Positions 5,432 through 6,331 of a stretch of 6,331 nt of DNA are shown here, in pieces. The notes under the pieces were generated by a model. It worked only from the letters and a program-made list of their open reading frames with translations, had not been told where the DNA came from and made no database searches. Positions within the stretch are counted from its first letter, which is position 1. Every line of letters begins with the position of its first letter. Made by a program: the position numbers and the translations under genes. The stretch is taken from assembly GCA_009774055.1 (NCBI GenBank), contig VSNB01000184.1, positions 1-6,331 on the forward strand. Reading direction: 5' to 3'. Source of the stretch: Clostridiales bacterium. Lineage in GTDB: Bacteria > Bacillota > Clostridia > Oscillospirales > Oscillospiraceae.

Positions 5432-5566
5432 ATGTTCCGTACCTATCAGCCCAAAAAGCGCCAGCGCTCCAAAGAGCACGGCTTCCGTAAGCGGATGAGA
5501 ACCGCCAACGGCCGCAAGGTGCTCGCCCGCCGCCGCGCCAAGGGCCGCAACCGCCTGACCCATTGA
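5432..5566 (+). CDS. rpmH: 50S ribosomal protein L34
   Basis: L34 is a very small, highly basic protein that binds 23S rRNA in the large subunit. The product is 44 residues, the usual length, and carries the near-invariant RTYQPKKRQRSKEHGFRKRM and RTANGRKVLARRRAKGR segments. Two in-frame ATGs exist, at 5426 and 5432. The second is chosen because AGGAGG (5417-5422) lies 9 nt from it but only 3 nt from the first, and because MFRTYQPKK matches the common L34 N-terminus. It is the first gene of the conserved rpmH-rnpA-yidD cluster and is driven by the consensus promoter upstream. dnaA, which often lies divergently upstream of rpmH, is absent here. Confidence 0.97.
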   Translation: MFRTYQPKKRQRSKEHGFRKRMRTANGRKVLARRRAKGRNRLTH

Positions 5567-5589
5567 GGCGCGCCGTTGGGCCGCTGCCT

Positions 5590-5684
5590 GCGGCCATAGG
5601 CCGCGGCGGAGCTTGCTGCATCGCAAATGAGGATAGATCAGAATGGGACGGTCGTTTGAACGCGGGGCGTTCAGATGGCCGTCC
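5590..5684 (+). other. Hairpins in the rpmH-rnpA intercistronic region
   Basis: The 135-nt gap contains GCGGCC (5590-5595) inverted at 5599-5604. It also contains a long two-part hairpin: outer arms 5646-5653 and 5677-5684 (8 bp with one G-T) and inner arms TGAACGC 5657-5663 and 5667-5673 (7 bp) around a GGG loop. No T run follows, so it does not look like a terminator. It could be an RNA processing or stability element that sets the L34 to RnpA ratio, which is strongly skewed in known bacteria. That role is inference. Confidence 0.55.
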
Positions 5685-5701
5685 TTACGGGTAATGAGCC
5701 G

Positions 5702-6049
5702 ATGAAAAAAACCGTTACGATCAAGGAAAACCGTACCTTCCGCAGGATTTACAACCGGGGAAAGTCCGCCGTGACCCCCTACCTGGTGCTCTACGTCCGC
5801 CCCAATGGGCAGAGGCGGAACCGGCTGGGCGTCACCGTCAGCACCAAGCTGGGCTGCGCCGTGGTGCGGAACCGGGCCAGGAGACGGCTCCGGGAGGTCT
5901 ACCGGCTGGCCCAGCCGGAGCTGAAGCAGGGGTATGATATGATCCTGGTGGCCCGCGGCCGGACAGTGGACGGGCCCTATCTGAAGCTGACCGACGCCTT
6001 TTACCGCGCCTGCGGCCAGCTGGGGCTCCTGCAGGAGGGTAAGTCGTGA
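5702..6049 (+). CDS. rnpA: Ribonuclease P protein component
   Basis: RnpA is the small basic protein that joins the RNase P RNA to remove 5' leaders from precursor tRNAs. The 115-residue product fits the family length. It shows the N-terminal KENRTFRRIYNRGKS, the LGVTVSTKLGCAVVRNR stretch with the RNR signature at 56-58, and the following basic helix ARRRLREVYR (59-68). The ATG at 5702 gives MKKTVTIKENRTF, as in homologues, but its Shine-Dalgarno is weak. An in-frame ATG at 5675 would add nine residues and sits inside the intercistronic hairpin. The gene is co-transcribed with rpmH by position, and its stop overlaps the start of yidD by 4 nt. The start is less certain than the identity. Confidence 0.96.
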   Translation: MKKTVTIKENRTFRRIYNRGKSAVTPYLVLYVRPNGQRRNRLGVTVSTKLGCAVVRNRARRRLREVYRLAQPELKQGYDMILVARGRTVDGPYLKLTDAFYRACGQLGLLQEGKS

Positions 6050-6261
6050 TCCGCCGGTTTCTCCTGGGCGCCATTCGGTTCTATCAGAGGCAGATCTCGC
6101 CGGGGCTCCCGCCCCGGTGCCGCTTTATCCCTACCTGCTCCCAGTATGCTGCGGAGGCTGTCGCCAAGTATGGCGCGGCAAAGGGGAGCTGGCTGGCGCT
6201 GAAGCGGTTTTTGCGGTGCCATCCCTTTTACAAGGGAGATTTTTATGACCCCGTTCCTTAG
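6046..6261 (+). CDS. yidD: Membrane protein insertion efficiency factor YidD
   Basis: YidD is a small membrane-associated protein that aids insertion of membrane proteins with the YidC/Oxa1 insertase. The 71-residue product has the full family signature: RFYQRQISPGLPPRCRFIPTCSQYA, with cysteines at 25 and 31, KGSWLALKRFLRCHPF with a third cysteine at 58, and the C-terminal DPVP (68-71). An N-terminal amphipathic or hydrophobic stretch (about 4-12) may bind the membrane. The start is GTG, overlapping the rnpA stop as GTGA, with AGGAGG (6033-6038) 7 nt upstream. This indicates translational coupling to rnpA. yidC usually follows; instead a repeat copy begins within about 25 nt of the stop. Confidence 0.97.
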   Translation: MIRRFLLGAIRFYQRQISPGLPPRCRFIPTCSQYAAEAVAKYGAAKGSWLALKRFLRCHPFYKGDFYDPVP

Positions 6262-6262
6262 A

Positions 6263-6331
6263 GCCTGTTTCATATCTCCCCGCGCACGTCTTGACGGCGG
6301 ATTTTCCGCCCAGACTTCGTTAAAAACCCTT
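6263..6331 (+). repeat. Partial copy of the dispersed repeat, truncated by the window edge
   Basis: Bases 6285-6331 resemble the reverse complement of 61-107. Both have CACGT, then CTTGACGG (6290-6297 here, 93-100 in reverse there), an ATTTT block, and a final 19 nt (6313-6331) matching at 14 positions. Within it GGCGGA (6296-6301) is inverted at 6305-6310 around TTT, a small stem-loop absent from the left copy. It begins almost directly after yidD. The two copies diverge in length by small indels, and the element continues beyond the window. Confidence 0.5.

Noticed and set aside
6263..6331. Start of a coding sequence after yidD
   Set aside because: One frame stays open to the window edge, but there is no start codon with a ribosome-binding site, and the sequence matches the dispersed repeat instead.

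Overview
The window is a GC-rich bacterial chromosome segment made almost entirely of housekeeping genes. The ribosomal and processing proteins look firmicute-like, GC content is high, Shine-Dalgarno sites are strong GGAGG types, and promoters match the sigma-70/A consensus. Together these suggest an anaerobic gut clostridium of the Oscillospiraceae type (Flavonifractor, Oscillibacter or Pseudoflavonifractor-like). This assignment is inference from family resemblance, not a database match.

Left part, minus strand (1-2254). The left edge holds a long imperfect palindrome (about 9-94) that belongs to a dispersed repeat; a diverged, oppositely oriented relative sits at the right edge. Next come a strong minus-strand terminator (194-241), a membrane-anchored SPFH/stomatin-like protein gene (278-1171) with its own extended -10 promoter, and a gene for a soluble protein resembling the tocopherol cyclase family (1285-2184), also with a candidate promoter.

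Middle part, plus strand (2355-5216). A promoter with an extended -10 drives a structured leader of about 165 nt ahead of rpsB (ribosomal protein S2). A compact hairpin terminator or attenuator separates rpsB from tsf (elongation factor Ts). A second strong terminator follows tsf. After it comes yaaA, a peroxide-stress protein of the UPF0246/DUF328 family.

Right part, plus strand (5272-6331). A consensus promoter (TTGACA, 17 bp, TATAAT) begins the conserved rpmH-rnpA-yidD cluster: ribosomal protein L34, the RNase P protein subunit and the membrane protein insertion factor YidD. rpmH has a leader of about 125 nt with hairpins, and a long two-part hairpin lies between rpmH and rnpA. rnpA and yidD overlap by 4 nt. 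yidC would be expected next, but the window ends in a copy of the dispersed repeat. dnaA, the usual neighbour of rpmH, is absent; yaaA and the rpsB-tsf unit occupy that side.

Functionally the plus-strand genes serve translation (S2, EF-Ts, L34), tRNA maturation (RnpA) and membrane protein insertion (YidD). I see no defence system, mobile gene cassette, CRISPR array, rRNA or tRNA. The less explained content is non-coding: the rpsB and rpmH leaders, the rpmH-rnpA hairpin and the dispersed palindromic repeat.
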